In this document: one piece after another, positions 37,050-46,343 of the stretch
How positions within the stretch are numbered: the stretch's first letter is position 1
Layout: every line of letters starts with the position of its first letter
NCBI RefSeq assembly: GCF_000384155.1
Contig: NZ_KB913031.1
Coordinates: forward strand, 248,001-312,000
Direction of reading: 5' to 3'
Length of the DNA: 64,000 bases
Origin: Methylophilus sp. 42
GTDB taxonomy: Bacteria > Pseudomonadota > Gammaproteobacteria > Burkholderiales > Methylophilaceae
The notes under the pieces: generated by a model
What the model was told of the DNA's origin: nothing
Databases searched by the model: none
Seen by the model: the letters and a program-made list of their open reading frames with translations, nothing else
Program-made: the position numbers and the translations under genes

Positions 37050-37739
37050 ATGCAAGCACTTTCATCCCCTAATCTCCCGGATGCGTCACCAATGAAAACC
37101 AAAGTCGGCCGTCCAAAATCAGGCACCGAGCAGGAGCGTCATATCTTGCTGCTGGAGCAGGCGTTAGCACTGTTCATGACAGAGGGCGTGACGCAAACCA
37201 GTGTGGCGCATATTGCCTCTGTGTGTGGGGTCTCGACGCGGACCATCTATGAGCGCTTCAGCAATAAATATGAATTACTGATTGCGGCCATGCGGCATAT
37301 GGTGGAGCAGGATGTGTCTGCCATGGTGAAGGTAGAGGATCTGCCTAACCAGTCATTGCAGCAGGTACTGACCGATATTGGCCGCTTTGCGCTCAACCGC
37401 GTGATGGAGCCGCGCATGCTGTCATTTTTCCGTATCGGGATTGCCGAGGCGGCGCATATTCCTGAATTGTCACGTGCGATGAAAACAGTCGGGCCGCAGC
37501 GCATCCATCAGATGCTGGCGGATGTGTTCCGTTTTTACGCGACACGCGGTGAGTTACCCGCCCAGGATTTTATGCGAGCGGCGGAGTCATATTGTGAGTT
37601 GTTAATTGCAGCGCCGCGAACCAAAGCGTTGTTTGGTGTGCTGGAACCAGACTGGGATGCAGAAGCGCATCTGGCATTTGTGGTGAATTTATTTTTACGT
37701 GGATTAGAGGGAATGGAGCCGGGTCATGCAGCGTCATAA
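37050..37739 (+). CDS. TetR/AcrR family repressor of the adjacent RND efflux operon
   Basis: 229 residues. The helix-turn-helix domain spans about 25-75 (ILLLEQALALFMTEGVTQTSVAHIASVCGVSTRTIYERFSNKYELL pattern, with the GVSTRTIYERF recognition helix and F-x-x-K-xx-L that follows). The ligand-binding C-terminal half ends in a domain seen in AcrR-type efflux regulators. The start at 37050 lacks a Shine-Dalgarno sequence and may be leaderless; the ATG at 37092 (MKTKVGRPKSG) is the alternative. Its stop lies inside the next gene (14-base overlap), so regulator and pump are made from the same message, giving feedback control. Confidence 0.9.
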   Translation: MQALSSPNLPDASPMKTKVGRPKSGTEQERHILLLEQALALFMTEGVTQTSVAHIASVCGVSTRTIYERFSNKYELLIAAMRHMVEQDVSAMVKVEDLPNQSLQQVLTDIGRFALNRVMEPRMLSFFRIGIAEAAHIPELSRAMKTVGPQRIHQMLADVFRFYATRGELPAQDFMRAAESYCELLIAAPRTKALFGVLEPDWDAEAHLAFVVNLFLRGLEGMEPGHAAS

Positions 37740-39162
37740 ACACTGGTATTGGCTGTTGCTGTGTTTGCCGCTGGCGAGTTGCTCGGTGATTGACGAATAT
37801 ATTCGCCCAAAACCAGTGACTGCCGAGCAGTGGCAAGCCCCTTTGCCGCACAGTGGCAGCGTGGCTGCATTAACAGACTGGTGGGCACAATTTAACGACC
37901 CGGTGCTCAACCAACTACTAGGTGAGGCGCAAAAAGAAAGTCCTTCGCTGGAGATCGCGCTGGCCAATATCCGTGTGGCGCGCGCCAACGTACTATCCGC
38001 ACGTGCGCAAGGTATTCCGGATTTAACCAGCACTGGCAGCGTCACCAAGAGCAAAGGCGGTGGCGGTAATGCGGCTTTCCCCTCCAGCACCATAGAAATT
38101 GACTCCGTGTCGCTGGATGCCAGTTGGGAGATCGACCTGTTTGGCAAGATGAAAGCGGCCAAGCAGGCGGCCAAAGCGCAACTCGAGTCGAAGAAGATTG
38201 CCTGGCATGATGCACGACTCACGTTGGCGGCGGAAGTTGCTAATAACTATGTCAATTATCGTGCTTGCCAAGCCTCCGTGCAGGCGTTGCAGCAGGCTTA
38301 CGATTCGCGTTATGAGACCGCGCGTTTGACAGGCATTTCAGCCAAGGCAGGATTTTCTGCCCCGTCTGATCTGGCACTGGCAGAGGCAGCCACACGCGCC
38401 AGCGAGTCGACGCTGGATGGTCAGCAAGCGGAATGTGATGGTCTAATCAAAGCATTGGTTGAGCTCACTAATCTGCCAGAACCTGCCTTGCGCGATTTAC
38501 TTGCTAAAGGCAAAGGGATGCCGGAGCCAGTGATGTTTGATGTGAGCGCGTTACCAGCAAATCTGCTGACCCGTCGCCCGGACTTGGTTATCGATGAGCG
38601 CAATTTGGCTGAAGCTAGCGCCAATATTGGCGTCTCTAAGGCACAAATGTATCCAAGCCTGAGCCTGACAGGCTCTATTGGTTACCGCCGGACGAATTTT
38701 AACGGCACGGTCACGCGGACGGATTCATGGTCTTATGGCCCGACGCTTAAATTGCCGATTTTTGACGGCGGTACGTTGCGGGCAGACCTGGCTGAAGCAC
38801 GTGCCAATTTCGACAGTTTGCTGGCAACCTACAAACAGGATGTGCGCAGTGCCGTGAAAGAGGTCGAGCAAGCGCTGGTCAATCTGGATAGTGCAACGCG
38901 ACGAGCGCAGTCTGAGCAAGCCAGTGCGCAGCAATATCAGCAATATTTTAAAGCGGCTGAAATCAACTGGAAGTCTGGCGGCCTGGATTTGCTGTCGCTG
39001 GAAGACGCGCGCCGCCAAAAAATTAACGCCGAGCTCAATGTGATTACACAGCAAAAGAATCGGGTATTACAGTGGATCGCCTTGTATAAAGCCTTTGGCG
39101 GCGATTGGCTGGAAACACAAAAAACAGTTAAACCTCCACTGAAACCCATGGAGAAAAGGTAA
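37726..39162 (+). CDS. Outer-membrane efflux lipoprotein (NodT/OprM family)
   Basis: 478 residues with lipobox LASC (Cys near residue 19), so it is lipid-anchored in the outer membrane. The two OEP repeats are visible (WWAQFNDPVLNQLLGEAQKESPSLEIALANIRVARANV and, in the second half, RRPDLVIDERNLAEASANIGVSKAQMYPSLSLTGSIG). TolC-like proteins form the outer duct for tripartite pumps. GGAG precedes the ATG. It is the first structural gene of the operon; most RND operons place this gene last. Confidence 0.93.
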   Translation: MQRHKHWYWLLLCLPLASCSVIDEYIRPKPVTAEQWQAPLPHSGSVAALTDWWAQFNDPVLNQLLGEAQKESPSLEIALANIRVARANVLSARAQGIPDLTSTGSVTKSKGGGGNAAFPSSTIEIDSVSLDASWEIDLFGKMKAAKQAAKAQLESKKIAWHDARLTLAAEVANNYVNYRACQASVQALQQAYDSRYETARLTGISAKAGFSAPSDLALAEAATRASESTLDGQQAECDGLIKALVELTNLPEPALRDLLAKGKGMPEPVMFDVSALPANLLTRRPDLVIDERNLAEASANIGVSKAQMYPSLSLTGSIGYRRTNFNGTVTRTDSWSYGPTLKLPIFDGGTLRADLAEARANFDSLLATYKQDVRSAVKEVEQALVNLDSATRRAQSEQASAQQYQQYFKAAEINWKSGGLDLLSLEDARRQKINAELNVITQQKNRVLQWIALYKAFGGDWLETQKTVKPPLKPMEKR

Positions 39163-39167
39163 GCATC

Positions 39168-40352
39168 ATGGCAAATAAACTGACAAAAAAAACCAAGTTT
39201 CTAATCATTTCAGCGTTGCTGGTCGGCATTAGCGTGTGGTTCTGGCAGCATCCCTTACATCAAGCGGAGCTGGCCGAAAAGCGCGGTAACCGACAGCCAG
39301 GCAGTACGGCTGACAATCAACAGGCTGAGCATGGCCAGGCCACCAAAGCTGCACTGAGTGTGGAGCTGACGCGTCCAGCGATTGTGCAATGGCCGATGAC
39401 ATTGGTACTCAATGGCAGTATTTATCCATGGCAGGAGGCGCTCGTCAGTGCAGAAATCGCTGGCTTGCGTATTCAGCAAGTGTTGTCTGACGTGGGTGCG
39501 CAGGTCAGCAAGGGGCAATCGCTAGTCTTGTTGGCTGATGATACCGTGAAAGCTGATTTGCAAAAGCAACTGGCCACGGTGGAAAAAGATAAAGCAGCGC
39601 TGGCCGAGGCTAAAAGCAATGCGGATCGTGCGCGTGAAATCAAAGACAGCGGGGCATTATCGGCACAAAAAATTAATGAATATATGATTGCCGAACAAAC
39701 GGCACGCGCGAATCTGGCCTTGTCCGAGGCTGAGTTGGAAAACCAGAAAATCCGCCTGCGTCAAACCAAAGTGGTGGCGCCGGACGATGGTGTGATTTCG
39801 TCCCGTTCTGCCAATCTGGGCAATGTGGTGTCTGCGGGCACCGAATTGTTCCGGTTGGTGCGTCAGGGCCGTATTGAGTGGCGGGGCGAAGTGAATGCAG
39901 ATCAGCAAACGGCCTTGCATGCAGGTCAGGCGGTACGTCTGAATTTGTCGGGCGGTAAAGCGGTGACGGGTAAGGTCCGCCTGATTTCGCCGACGGTCGA
40001 TAGCAATACGCGCAATGCGCTGGTGTATGTGGACATTCCTAAAGATAGCGCCAAACCTGGCATGTATGTGCAAGGTCAGGTCGATATTGGCCAGCAGCAA
40101 GGCATGGCTGTGCCATTGGGGGCAGTGACTTACCGTGATGGGTTTGCCTATGTATTTGAATTAACGGCCGCCGATGCGCAGGGTTTGCGCAAGGTGATTC
40201 AGCGCAAAGTGCAAACCGGCCGCACCCGTGGCGAGCAGATTGAGTTGCTGAGTGGCGTGACTGCCGAGGCGTCCTTGGTATTGAGTGGCGGTGCCTTTTT
40301 AAATGATGGTGATACGGTCAAAGTCATCACCACGACCAAGCGCGGGGCTTAA
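39168..40352 (+). CDS. RND efflux periplasmic adaptor (membrane fusion protein)
   Basis: 394 residues with one N-terminal TM anchor (LIISALLVGISVWFW). The lipoyl half-motifs are GSIYPWQEALVSAEIAGLRIQQVLSDVGAQVSKGQSLV and the returning KVVAPDDGVISSRSANLGNVVSAGTELF, separated by a coiled-coil hairpin (about 130-195, rich in Ala, Lys and Glu). Its beta-barrel part follows. It joins the RND pump to the outer duct. Five bases separate it from the upstream gene and 2 from the pump gene. Confidence 0.94.
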   Translation: MANKLTKKTKFLIISALLVGISVWFWQHPLHQAELAEKRGNRQPGSTADNQQAEHGQATKAALSVELTRPAIVQWPMTLVLNGSIYPWQEALVSAEIAGLRIQQVLSDVGAQVSKGQSLVLLADDTVKADLQKQLATVEKDKAALAEAKSNADRAREIKDSGALSAQKINEYMIAEQTARANLALSEAELENQKIRLRQTKVVAPDDGVISSRSANLGNVVSAGTELFRLVRQGRIEWRGEVNADQQTALHAGQAVRLNLSGGKAVTGKVRLISPTVDSNTRNALVYVDIPKDSAKPGMYVQGQVDIGQQQGMAVPLGAVTYRDGFAYVFELTAADAQGLRKVIQRKVQTGRTRGEQIELLSGVTAEASLVLSGGAFLNDGDTVKVITTTKRGA

Positions 40353-40354
40353 GT

Positions 40355-43300
40355 ATGAATTTTTCTGCCTGGTCTATCCGTAACCCGGTACCGGCCATTT
40401 TGCTATTTGTGGTACTGAGCTTTCTTGGCCTCAAATCACTTAACCAGTTAGGCAAACAAAACTTCCCTGATATTGAGTTGCCCGTGATCACCGTGGGTGC
40501 GACGCTGGAGGGCGCTGCGCCACCGCAACTTGAGACTGAAGTGGCACGCAAGATCGAAGACAAGATTGCGACCATCGGTGGTATTGAGCACATGACCACC
40601 ACCATCACCGATGGCAGTGTCAGCATCGCGGTGCAATTCACGATTGATACCAACAGTGAAGAAGCATTGAACCTGGTGCGCAATGCGGTCGATAGTGCCC
40701 GTTCTGAATTGCCTGCCGCTGTGACGACGCCTACGGTTTCCAAGCTCACCACCTCAGGTAGTGCTATTTTGACCTTTGTCGCTTCGGCTGAGAATATGGA
40801 CGAAGGCGAGCTGTCGTGGTTTGTTGACAATGAAGTCAGCAAAGCCATGCTGGCGGTGAACGGCGTGGGCAAGATTACGCGTACCGGTGGCGTAGACCGC
40901 GAGGTACAGGTGAATCTGGACCCTACCTTGATGGCCGGTTTGGATGTGGATGTCAGCGATGTGTCGGCGCAGCTCAAGCGCGTGCAGCAAGACGCTTCTG
41001 GCGGGCGTGGTGATATCGGTGACAATATCCAGTCGGTGCGTACATTGGGCGCGCTACACAGTGCAGACGAGGTGCGCCATCTGGATATTCCGCTTGGTGA
41101 TGGCCGCCATATCAAGTTGTCGCAAGTAGCCGAGGTGCTTGATACCTATGCCGAGCGCACCACCTATGCCAGTTATGATGGCAAACCGGTCATTCGCTTT
41201 GAAATTACGCGCAGCAAAGGCACCAGTGAAGTTACGGTGGCCAAAGATGTACGCGCGGCGCTGGAGAAGTTTGAGCAACTGCATCCGCAGGTGAAGATTA
41301 TCGAAGCGTTTAACATGGTGAAGCCGGTAGAAGACAACTACGAAGGCTCCATGCACCTGCTGTATGAAGGTGCGCTGCTGGCCATCCTGGTGGTCTGGTG
41401 GTTCTTGCGCGATTGGCGCGCCACGATTATTGCCGCCGTGGCCTTGCCGCTGTCTATGATTCCTACGTTTGCGTTTATGCAATATTTGGGCTTTTCGCTC
41501 AATGTGTTGACCTTGCTGGCGATGGCCCTGGTGGTCGGGATTTTGGTCGATGACGCCATTGTGGAGATTGAAAATATTGTGCGCCACTTGCGCATGGGTA
41601 AAACGCCGTATCAGGCCGCGATGGAAGCCGCCGATGAAATTGGCTTTGCCGTGATTGCAACCACATTTACGCTGGTGGCGATTTTCCTGCCAACGGCGTT
41701 TATGGGCGGTATTCCTGGCAAGTTTTTCAAGCAGTTTGGTATCACGGCGGCCATCGCAATTCTTGGCTCATTGGTGGTGGCGCGGTTGTTAACGCCCATG
41801 ATGTCTGCTTATCTGCTCAAGCCGCATGCAGCTAAAGAGGAAGAAGACTCTTCGTCCATGCGCGTGTATTTGCGTTGGGTGGGCTGGTGTTTGCAGCACC
41901 GCAAAACCGTCGTGGCAGGCTTTGTGCTGTTTATTGTCGGCTCGCTGAGCCTGATGCCTTTGCTGCCTAAAGGCTTCGTGCCTTCTTCTGATAGTAGCCA
42001 GACCAAGGTTAATATTGAGTTGCAACCGGGCACGCCCCTGGCGCAAACGCGGCAGGTGGTGCAGATGGCCGAACACATCGTCAAGCAGCATCCAGAAGTG
42101 AAGGCCGTGTTTAGTGCGGCAGGTTCTGCCAGCACCGGCGGTGGCGGGCCGAATGCTGCGCAAAATACGACTGATGTGCGTAAAGGCAGCCTGGTGATCA
42201 GCCTGACGGATCGTAGTGAACGCAAACAAAAGCAATCTGAAATTGAAGCGGACTTGCGTGAGCGGCTGAAAAACCTGCCAGGCGCACGGGTGACCGTAGG
42301 CATAGGCGAGTCAGGTGAGAAACTGCAAATTACGCTGGCCAGTGACGATGCCAATGCCCTGACCAGTGCCAGCCAGCAGTTGCAGCAGCAATTGCGCACC
42401 TTGAGTGGCGTCGGCAATATTACGTCCAGTGCCAGTTTGCAGCGGCCAGAGGTGCAGATTATTCCTGATGTCGACAAAGCCGCTGAGTTAGGCGTCACTG
42501 TGGAATCGATTGCGCAAGTGATACGTGTAGCCACATCGGGCGACTTTACCAATACCATGCCCAAGTTGAATTTACCGCAGCGCCAGGTGCCAATCCGCGT
42601 GCGCTTGGGCCCTAGCGTGCGTAGCAGTCTGCAAGAGATCGCGCAGCTACGCGTGCCATCGCGTAATGGCAGCGTCAGTCTGGAAACTGTGGCGACTGTG
42701 CGCATGGGCAGCGGCCCGCAGCAAATTGACCGTATGGACCGCATGCGTAATGTCACCTTTGATATTGAGCTGAATAAACGCCAGATTGGTGAAGTGTTGC
42801 GCGAAGTGCAGCAACTGCCTGCCATGCAGAACCTGCCGCCGAGCGTGAAACAACTCGAAGCGGGCGATGCCAAGCGCATGAATGAACTGTTCAGCAGTTT
42901 TGGCGGCGCTATGATTATCGGTGTGATGTGCATCTATGTGGTGCTGGTGCTGTTGTTTGGCGATTTCTTGCAGCCAGTGACCATTCTGGGCGCGTTGCCG
43001 TTGTCATTGGGGGGCGCCTTTTTTGCCCTGCTGGTGACACATAACAGCTTCTCTATGCCGAGCGTGATCGGCTTGTTGATGCTGATGGGCGTCGTCACCA
43101 AAAACTCTATCTTGCTGGTGGAATACACCATCATGGCGCGAAAAGAGCGCAAATTGAGTCGATTTGACGCCATTATCGACGGCTGCCATAAACGTGCACG
43201 GCCGATTATCATGACGACGATTGCCATGGCGGCCGGTATGATGCCGATTGCGCTGGGTTGGAGTGCAGACCCGAGTTTCCGTTCGCCGATGGCGATTACG

Positions 43301-43426
43301 GTGATTGGCGGGTTAATTACCTCAACCTTGCTTAGTCTGGTGGTAATTCCGGTGTTGTATACCTATGTGGATGATTTGTTGGGCTGGTTGCGCGGTTTGG
43401 GGAGATTGGCGCGGAAGCACGTTTAG
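40355..43426 (+). CDS. RND multidrug efflux pump, inner-membrane permease (HAE1 family)
   Basis: 1023 residues with twelve TM helices and two large periplasmic loops. The proton-relay Asp pair is in LVVGILVDDAIVEIEN (about residue 399), and the relay Lys is in MGVVTKNSILLVEY (about residue 915). Other RND signatures are FPDIELPVITV near the N-terminus, GFVPSSDSSQTKVNIELQPGTPL and the C-terminal RARPIIMTTIAMAAGMMPIALG. Substrates cannot be read from sequence; the HAE1 type usually exports hydrophobic drugs or dyes. Last gene of the TetR-OMF-MFP-RND operon, with a terminator behind it. Confidence 0.96.
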   Translation: MNFSAWSIRNPVPAILLFVVLSFLGLKSLNQLGKQNFPDIELPVITVGATLEGAAPPQLETEVARKIEDKIATIGGIEHMTTTITDGSVSIAVQFTIDTNSEEALNLVRNAVDSARSELPAAVTTPTVSKLTTSGSAILTFVASAENMDEGELSWFVDNEVSKAMLAVNGVGKITRTGGVDREVQVNLDPTLMAGLDVDVSDVSAQLKRVQQDASGGRGDIGDNIQSVRTLGALHSADEVRHLDIPLGDGRHIKLSQVAEVLDTYAERTTYASYDGKPVIRFEITRSKGTSEVTVAKDVRAALEKFEQLHPQVKIIEAFNMVKPVEDNYEGSMHLLYEGALLAILVVWWFLRDWRATIIAAVALPLSMIPTFAFMQYLGFSLNVLTLLAMALVVGILVDDAIVEIENIVRHLRMGKTPYQAAMEAADEIGFAVIATTFTLVAIFLPTAFMGGIPGKFFKQFGITAAIAILGSLVVARLLTPMMSAYLLKPHAAKEEEDSSSMRVYLRWVGWCLQHRKTVVAGFVLFIVGSLSLMPLLPKGFVPSSDSSQTKVNIELQPGTPLAQTRQVVQMAEHIVKQHPEVKAVFSAAGSASTGGGGPNAAQNTTDVRKGSLVISLTDRSERKQKQSEIEADLRERLKNLPGARVTVGIGESGEKLQITLASDDANALTSASQQLQQQLRTLSGVGNITSSASLQRPEVQIIPDVDKAAELGVTVESIAQVIRVATSGDFTNTMPKLNLPQRQVPIRVRLGPSVRSSLQEIAQLRVPSRNGSVSLETVATVRMGSGPQQIDRMDRMRNVTFDIELNKRQIGEVLREVQQLPAMQNLPPSVKQLEAGDAKRMNELFSSFGGAMIIGVMCIYVVLVLLFGDFLQPVTILGALPLSLGGAFFALLVTHNSFSMPSVIGLLMLMGVVTKNSILLVEYTIMARKERKLSRFDAIIDGCHKRARPIIMTTIAMAAGMMPIALGWSADPSFRSPMAITVIGGLITSTLLSLVVIPVLYTYVDDLLGWLRGLGRLARKHV

Positions 43427-43451
43427 TCCCTATTCACTTGCAAGTTAGCTT

Positions 43452-43487
43452 AAAACCAGACGTGCTGAGAGGTGCGCCTGGTTTTTT
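43452..43487 (+). terminator. Terminator of the RND multidrug operon
   Basis: AAAACCAG and CTGGTTTT form the stem, with an 18-base loop that can pair further (ACG with GCG region), followed by a T run. Confidence 0.7.
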
Positions 43488-43545
43488 ATTTATGGGTGGG
43501 ATCTCGGAGGGAAGGTAATTCTTTGGCGGGTGGATTGATAAGCTG

Positions 43546-43605
43546 CTTTTCGCCTTTTCGGCGAGTTACTTTTCTTTGCTTGCCCAAAGAACAAGTAACC
43601 AAAAG
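43546..43605 (+). repeat. Structured repeat, left copy (inverted with respect to 44043-44101)
   Basis: The unit reads CTTTTCGCC, a short hairpin turn, GGCGAG, then TTACTT..CTTTG, TTGCCC loop, CAAAG..AAGTAA and ends in CCAAAAG, so it holds two nested hairpins. The same unit on the opposite strand lies about 440 bases away. Sequences with this pattern are common in many proteobacterial genomes and are often misannotated as short proteins. Confidence 0.65.
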
Positions 43606-44042
43606 AAAGTGCACCCCAGCTTCCGCTTGTTTCCTGTGCTACTCGGCTTGTCGGGCGTCCATCGAAACTCGCCCTGACAAGCCACACAAGACGTGGCTTG
43701 TTGCGGAGCTCAAACAGCCGATGGCCGAGAACTCCCGTCAATCCTGCGTTGCTCGGCGCGGCAGATGGGGACCCCGAACACCTAATGAGCCCCACCATTA
43801 TTGCCCTTAACAAACCAATCTGTTTTTTTTGAACCGTTCAGATTTCTACAATGTGAGTTTGGCGAGATAAATCCCATCCCATCACGCTGAGTAGCGGAGA
43901 CAAAATAAGAGGAGAGGGAGCGGCTGTCCGAATCCCGCGGTGGGCTGCGTCGTTTGCAGCCCGCTAGGATGAGTTTCGTGACCGGCTTATTTTGTTGAGC
44001 AACGCAAGGAAGCCGTCAGGCCGTGATGGCTGGGTGCCCTCC
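43606..44042. other. Gene-free spacer between the two inverted repeat copies
   Basis: Together with its flanks this gives 710 bases (43427-44136) without a credible gene. Frames of about 110 codons can be opened across it, but they lack ribosome sites and follow the repeat. The spacer has further dyads (for example GGGCTGC and GCAGCCC near 43942-43964, and a GACAAGCC-type repeat around 43645-43700), in keeping with a structured non-coding element. Confidence 0.45.
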
Positions 44043-44101
44043 TCTTTGGTTACTTTCTGAGGGGCAAGCATCAGAAAGTGACTCGCCTAAAGGCGAAAAG
44101 G
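44043..44101 (-). repeat. Structured repeat, right copy (inverted)
   Basis: Read on the minus strand it gives CTTTTCGCC, TTTAGGCGAG, TCACTTTCTGA, TGCTTGCCCC and TCAGAAAGTAACCAAAG, aligned with the left copy over about 58 bases. The inner hairpin is formed by GTTACTTTCTGA and TCAGAAAGTGAC. Confidence 0.65.
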
Positions 44102-44136
44102 GACGCTTCTTACGAAGAGAGGCGTGTTACAAATAA

Positions 44137-44565
44137 TTAGCTTTTAAGCGCACATTCCACACGCTCAACCACTATTTTTTGTAACTGATCTCTAATCGCG
44201 GTACTAAGTGGCTGCACCTCGGAATCCCGCATAGATTCTCCCCAGTGGCTATTCGGAAAATGCCTGTCACTCTCGAATCTAGGCAATACATGCCAATGCA
44301 TATGCGGCGTTTTGTTGCCCAAACTGGCCAGGTTGATTTTGTCCGGCTGTATCACTTCACGCACGGCAGTTTCCACCGCAAACACCACTTTCATGGTGCG
44401 GGCGCGGTCGGCTGGCAGCAGGTCAGTCATTTCTTTGACGTGTGCAAGTAACTCGACGCGGCAATAGGCAGGATAGTCTGCGTCATGCAGTAACACCACG
44501 CGGCAGAAATCATCTTGCCACAGTAAGTCCTGCGATGTTGGCAGGCAGAGTGGGCACTGACTCAT
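44137..44565 (-). CDS. HIT family nucleotide-binding protein
   Basis: 142 residues with the histidine triad H88-x-H90-x-H92 in HMHWHVLPRFESD and an N-terminal CPLC pair (C4, C7), as in HIT proteins that keep a zinc site. HIT enzymes hydrolyse or transfer nucleotidyl groups (AMP conjugates, dinucleoside polyphosphates). The helix AHVKEMTDLLPADRA is the usual family continuation. The ATG overlaps the last base of nadA (TGATG), so it is translationally coupled to NAD synthesis, which hints at nucleotide clean-up, but the substrate is unknown. Confidence 0.92.
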   Translation of the reverse strand: MSQCPLCLPTSQDLLWQDDFCRVVLLHDADYPAYCRVELLAHVKEMTDLLPADRARTMKVVFAVETAVREVIQPDKINLASLGNKTPHMHWHVLPRFESDRHFPNSHWGESMRDSEVQPLSTAIRDQLQKIVVERVECALKS

Positions 44566-45662
44566 CAGGAAACTGCCAGCATTCTGTCCAGGGTGAGTTT
44601 AGCCAGTTTGGCTTCATGCTCAGGCACTTTGATCTGATTAACCACATTGCCTTCGGCCAGATTTTCCAGGCACCAGGCCAGGTGTTGTGGGTCGATACGT
44701 GCCATGGTCGAGCATTCGCAGACGACGTGGCTCATAAATTGCACCAGCTTGTTTTGCGGTTTCATTTCTTCAGCCAGGCGGGTGACCAGATTGAGCTCGG
44801 TGCCGACCAGCCATTTGGTGCCTGGTTCGGCTTCGCTCACGGTGCGCAGGATATACTCGGTAGAACCGACATAGTCTGAGTTGATGCAGACTTCAAACGC
44901 GGTTTCCGGGTGCGAAATCACTTTGCCATCCGGGTGCTGGGCACGGAACTGGTCGATATTCTGTTTGCGGAACATCTGGTGTACCGAGCAATGACCTTTC
45001 CATAACAGGATTTTGGCATCTTTGATTTGTTGCTCGGTCAGGCCACCCATGGGCAGGTCTGGATCCCACACCGGCATTTGCTCCAGTGGAATGCCCATTT
45101 TGTAGCCGCTCCAGCGACCCAGGTGCTGGTCGGGGAAAAACAGGATTTTTTCGCGTTGGCTAAAGCCCCATTCGAGGATTTTCGGCGCGTTGGTGCTGGT
45201 GCAGACGATGCCACCGTGCTCACCACAAAATGCTTTTAAGTCCGCGGCGGAGTTGATATAGGTGACCGGCGTGATGGTTTCATCAAAGTTGAGCACTTTA
45301 CTCAGCTCGCGGTAGCTGCGCTCGACCTTGGCCAGGTTGGCCATGTCTGCCATGGAACAACCAGCAGCGAGGTCGGGTAGTACGACAATCTGCTCGGGGC
45401 GGCTCAGAATATCAGCGACCTCGGCCATAAAATGCACGCCAAGGAAGACGATGAACTCTGCATCCAGGCTGTCGCAATATTTGGACAGTTTTAAGGAGTC
45501 ACCAGAGTAATCGGCATGTCGATAGACGCTTTCATGCTGGTAGTGGTGGCCCAGAATTACCAGGCGTTTGCCTAGCTTTTCGCGGGCCGCGAGGATGCGC
45601 GCCTGACAATCATCGTCTTTGGCCGCTTGGAATTTATCAAATTGGATGGTGGCTGTTTGCAT
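44565..45662 (-). CDS. nadA: Quinolinate synthase
   Basis: A [4Fe-4S] enzyme of 365 residues that condenses iminoaspartate with dihydroxyacetone phosphate to quinolinate in NAD synthesis. It has the repeats expected for NadA: VILGHHYQHESVYRHADYSGDSLKLS, FLGVHFMAEVADIL, and VTYINSAADLKAF. Cluster cysteines lie in GGIVCTSTNAPK, in the GHCSVH segment and in VVCECSTMARI. Length matches the family. No nadB or nadC adjoins; a HIT gene follows in the same transcript. Confidence 0.96.
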   Translation of the reverse strand: MQTATIQFDKFQAAKDDDCQARILAAREKLGKRLVILGHHYQHESVYRHADYSGDSLKLSKYCDSLDAEFIVFLGVHFMAEVADILSRPEQIVVLPDLAAGCSMADMANLAKVERSYRELSKVLNFDETITPVTYINSAADLKAFCGEHGGIVCTSTNAPKILEWGFSQREKILFFPDQHLGRWSGYKMGIPLEQMPVWDPDLPMGGLTEQQIKDAKILLWKGHCSVHQMFRKQNIDQFRAQHPDGKVISHPETAFEVCINSDYVGSTEYILRTVSEAEPGTKWLVGTELNLVTRLAEEMKPQNKLVQFMSHVVCECSTMARIDPQHLAWCLENLAEGNVVNQIKVPEHEAKLAKLTLDRMLAVS

Positions 45663-45704
45663 GCTTTAAGTGTATGGGCCAGGCCCGGTACGAAAAACGT
45701 TATT

Positions 45705-46199
45705 TTACAGCTGATTAGACTGAATCCCAATCATATTAGTGCCTGATAAAACCAGATTATGCTTCTCGCCCAGGCGCCGTAAGGCATCGACATTGGTCCA
45801 GCTGAATACTTTTTTGGCTGCTTCGCGCCAATCCAGCCATTCATAGCGTGTATGCTCGTTTGGCGCCAGTGTGACTGCCATGGCGGATGGCAGGCATAAT
45901 CCAAACAGGTGTTCGGTGTTTTCGGTGACGCCAGGCGCGTAGCGGTGGCGCCAGTGCGGATAGATTTCATAGCTATTGCTAGCCTGCCAATCCTCAAAAT
46001 CATAAGCCAGTGCATCCAGTCCGGTTTCTTCTTTCACTTCGCGGATGGCCGCCTGGTAGGGTGTTTCGCCTGCTTCTATACTGCCAGTAACCGATTGCCA
46101 GAAGCCTGCTTTGTCAGCGCGCTCCAGCAATAACACCTGCAAATCGGGCGTATGGATCAGAATCAGGGCAGAAACCGGGGTCTTGTAATGTTGTGTCAT
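45705..46199 (-). CDS. nudB: Dihydroneopterin triphosphate pyrophosphohydrolase (Nudix)
   Basis: A 164-residue Nudix hydrolase. The Nudix box is complete: G39, E45, R53-E54, E57-E58 and G60 (GSIEAGETPYQAAIREVKEETGL). KTPVSALILIHT and FWQSVTGS at the start, and PHWRHRYAPGVTENTEHLFGL in the middle, match NudB, which removes pyrophosphate from dihydroneopterin triphosphate in folate synthesis. The open frame begins 12 codons earlier, but the ATG at 46199 gives the family start. Confidence 0.9.
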   Translation of the reverse strand: MTQHYKTPVSALILIHTPDLQVLLLERADKAGFWQSVTGSIEAGETPYQAAIREVKEETGLDALAYDFEDWQASNSYEIYPHWRHRYAPGVTENTEHLFGLCLPSAMAVTLAPNEHTRYEWLDWREAAKKVFSWTNVDALRRLGEKHNLVLSGTNMIGIQSNQL

Positions 46200-46343
46200 G
46201 CAAGTATTGTCTATAAACGCCGTTATATTGTCCATGACGGCATCTAATACTGAAAGTGCTTATTTCGTGTAGTGAAAGATTGTCGTAAGCCGTTCTGAGT
46301 ATTATGATCAAAAAATAAAGTATCTAAAAATAGGGAATGATCA

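Noticed and set aside
43472-43813. Open frames of about 110 codons on both strands in the repeat region
   Set aside because: They run across the hairpin repeat, lack ribosome sites, and their translations match the kind of spurious protein often called in this repeat.
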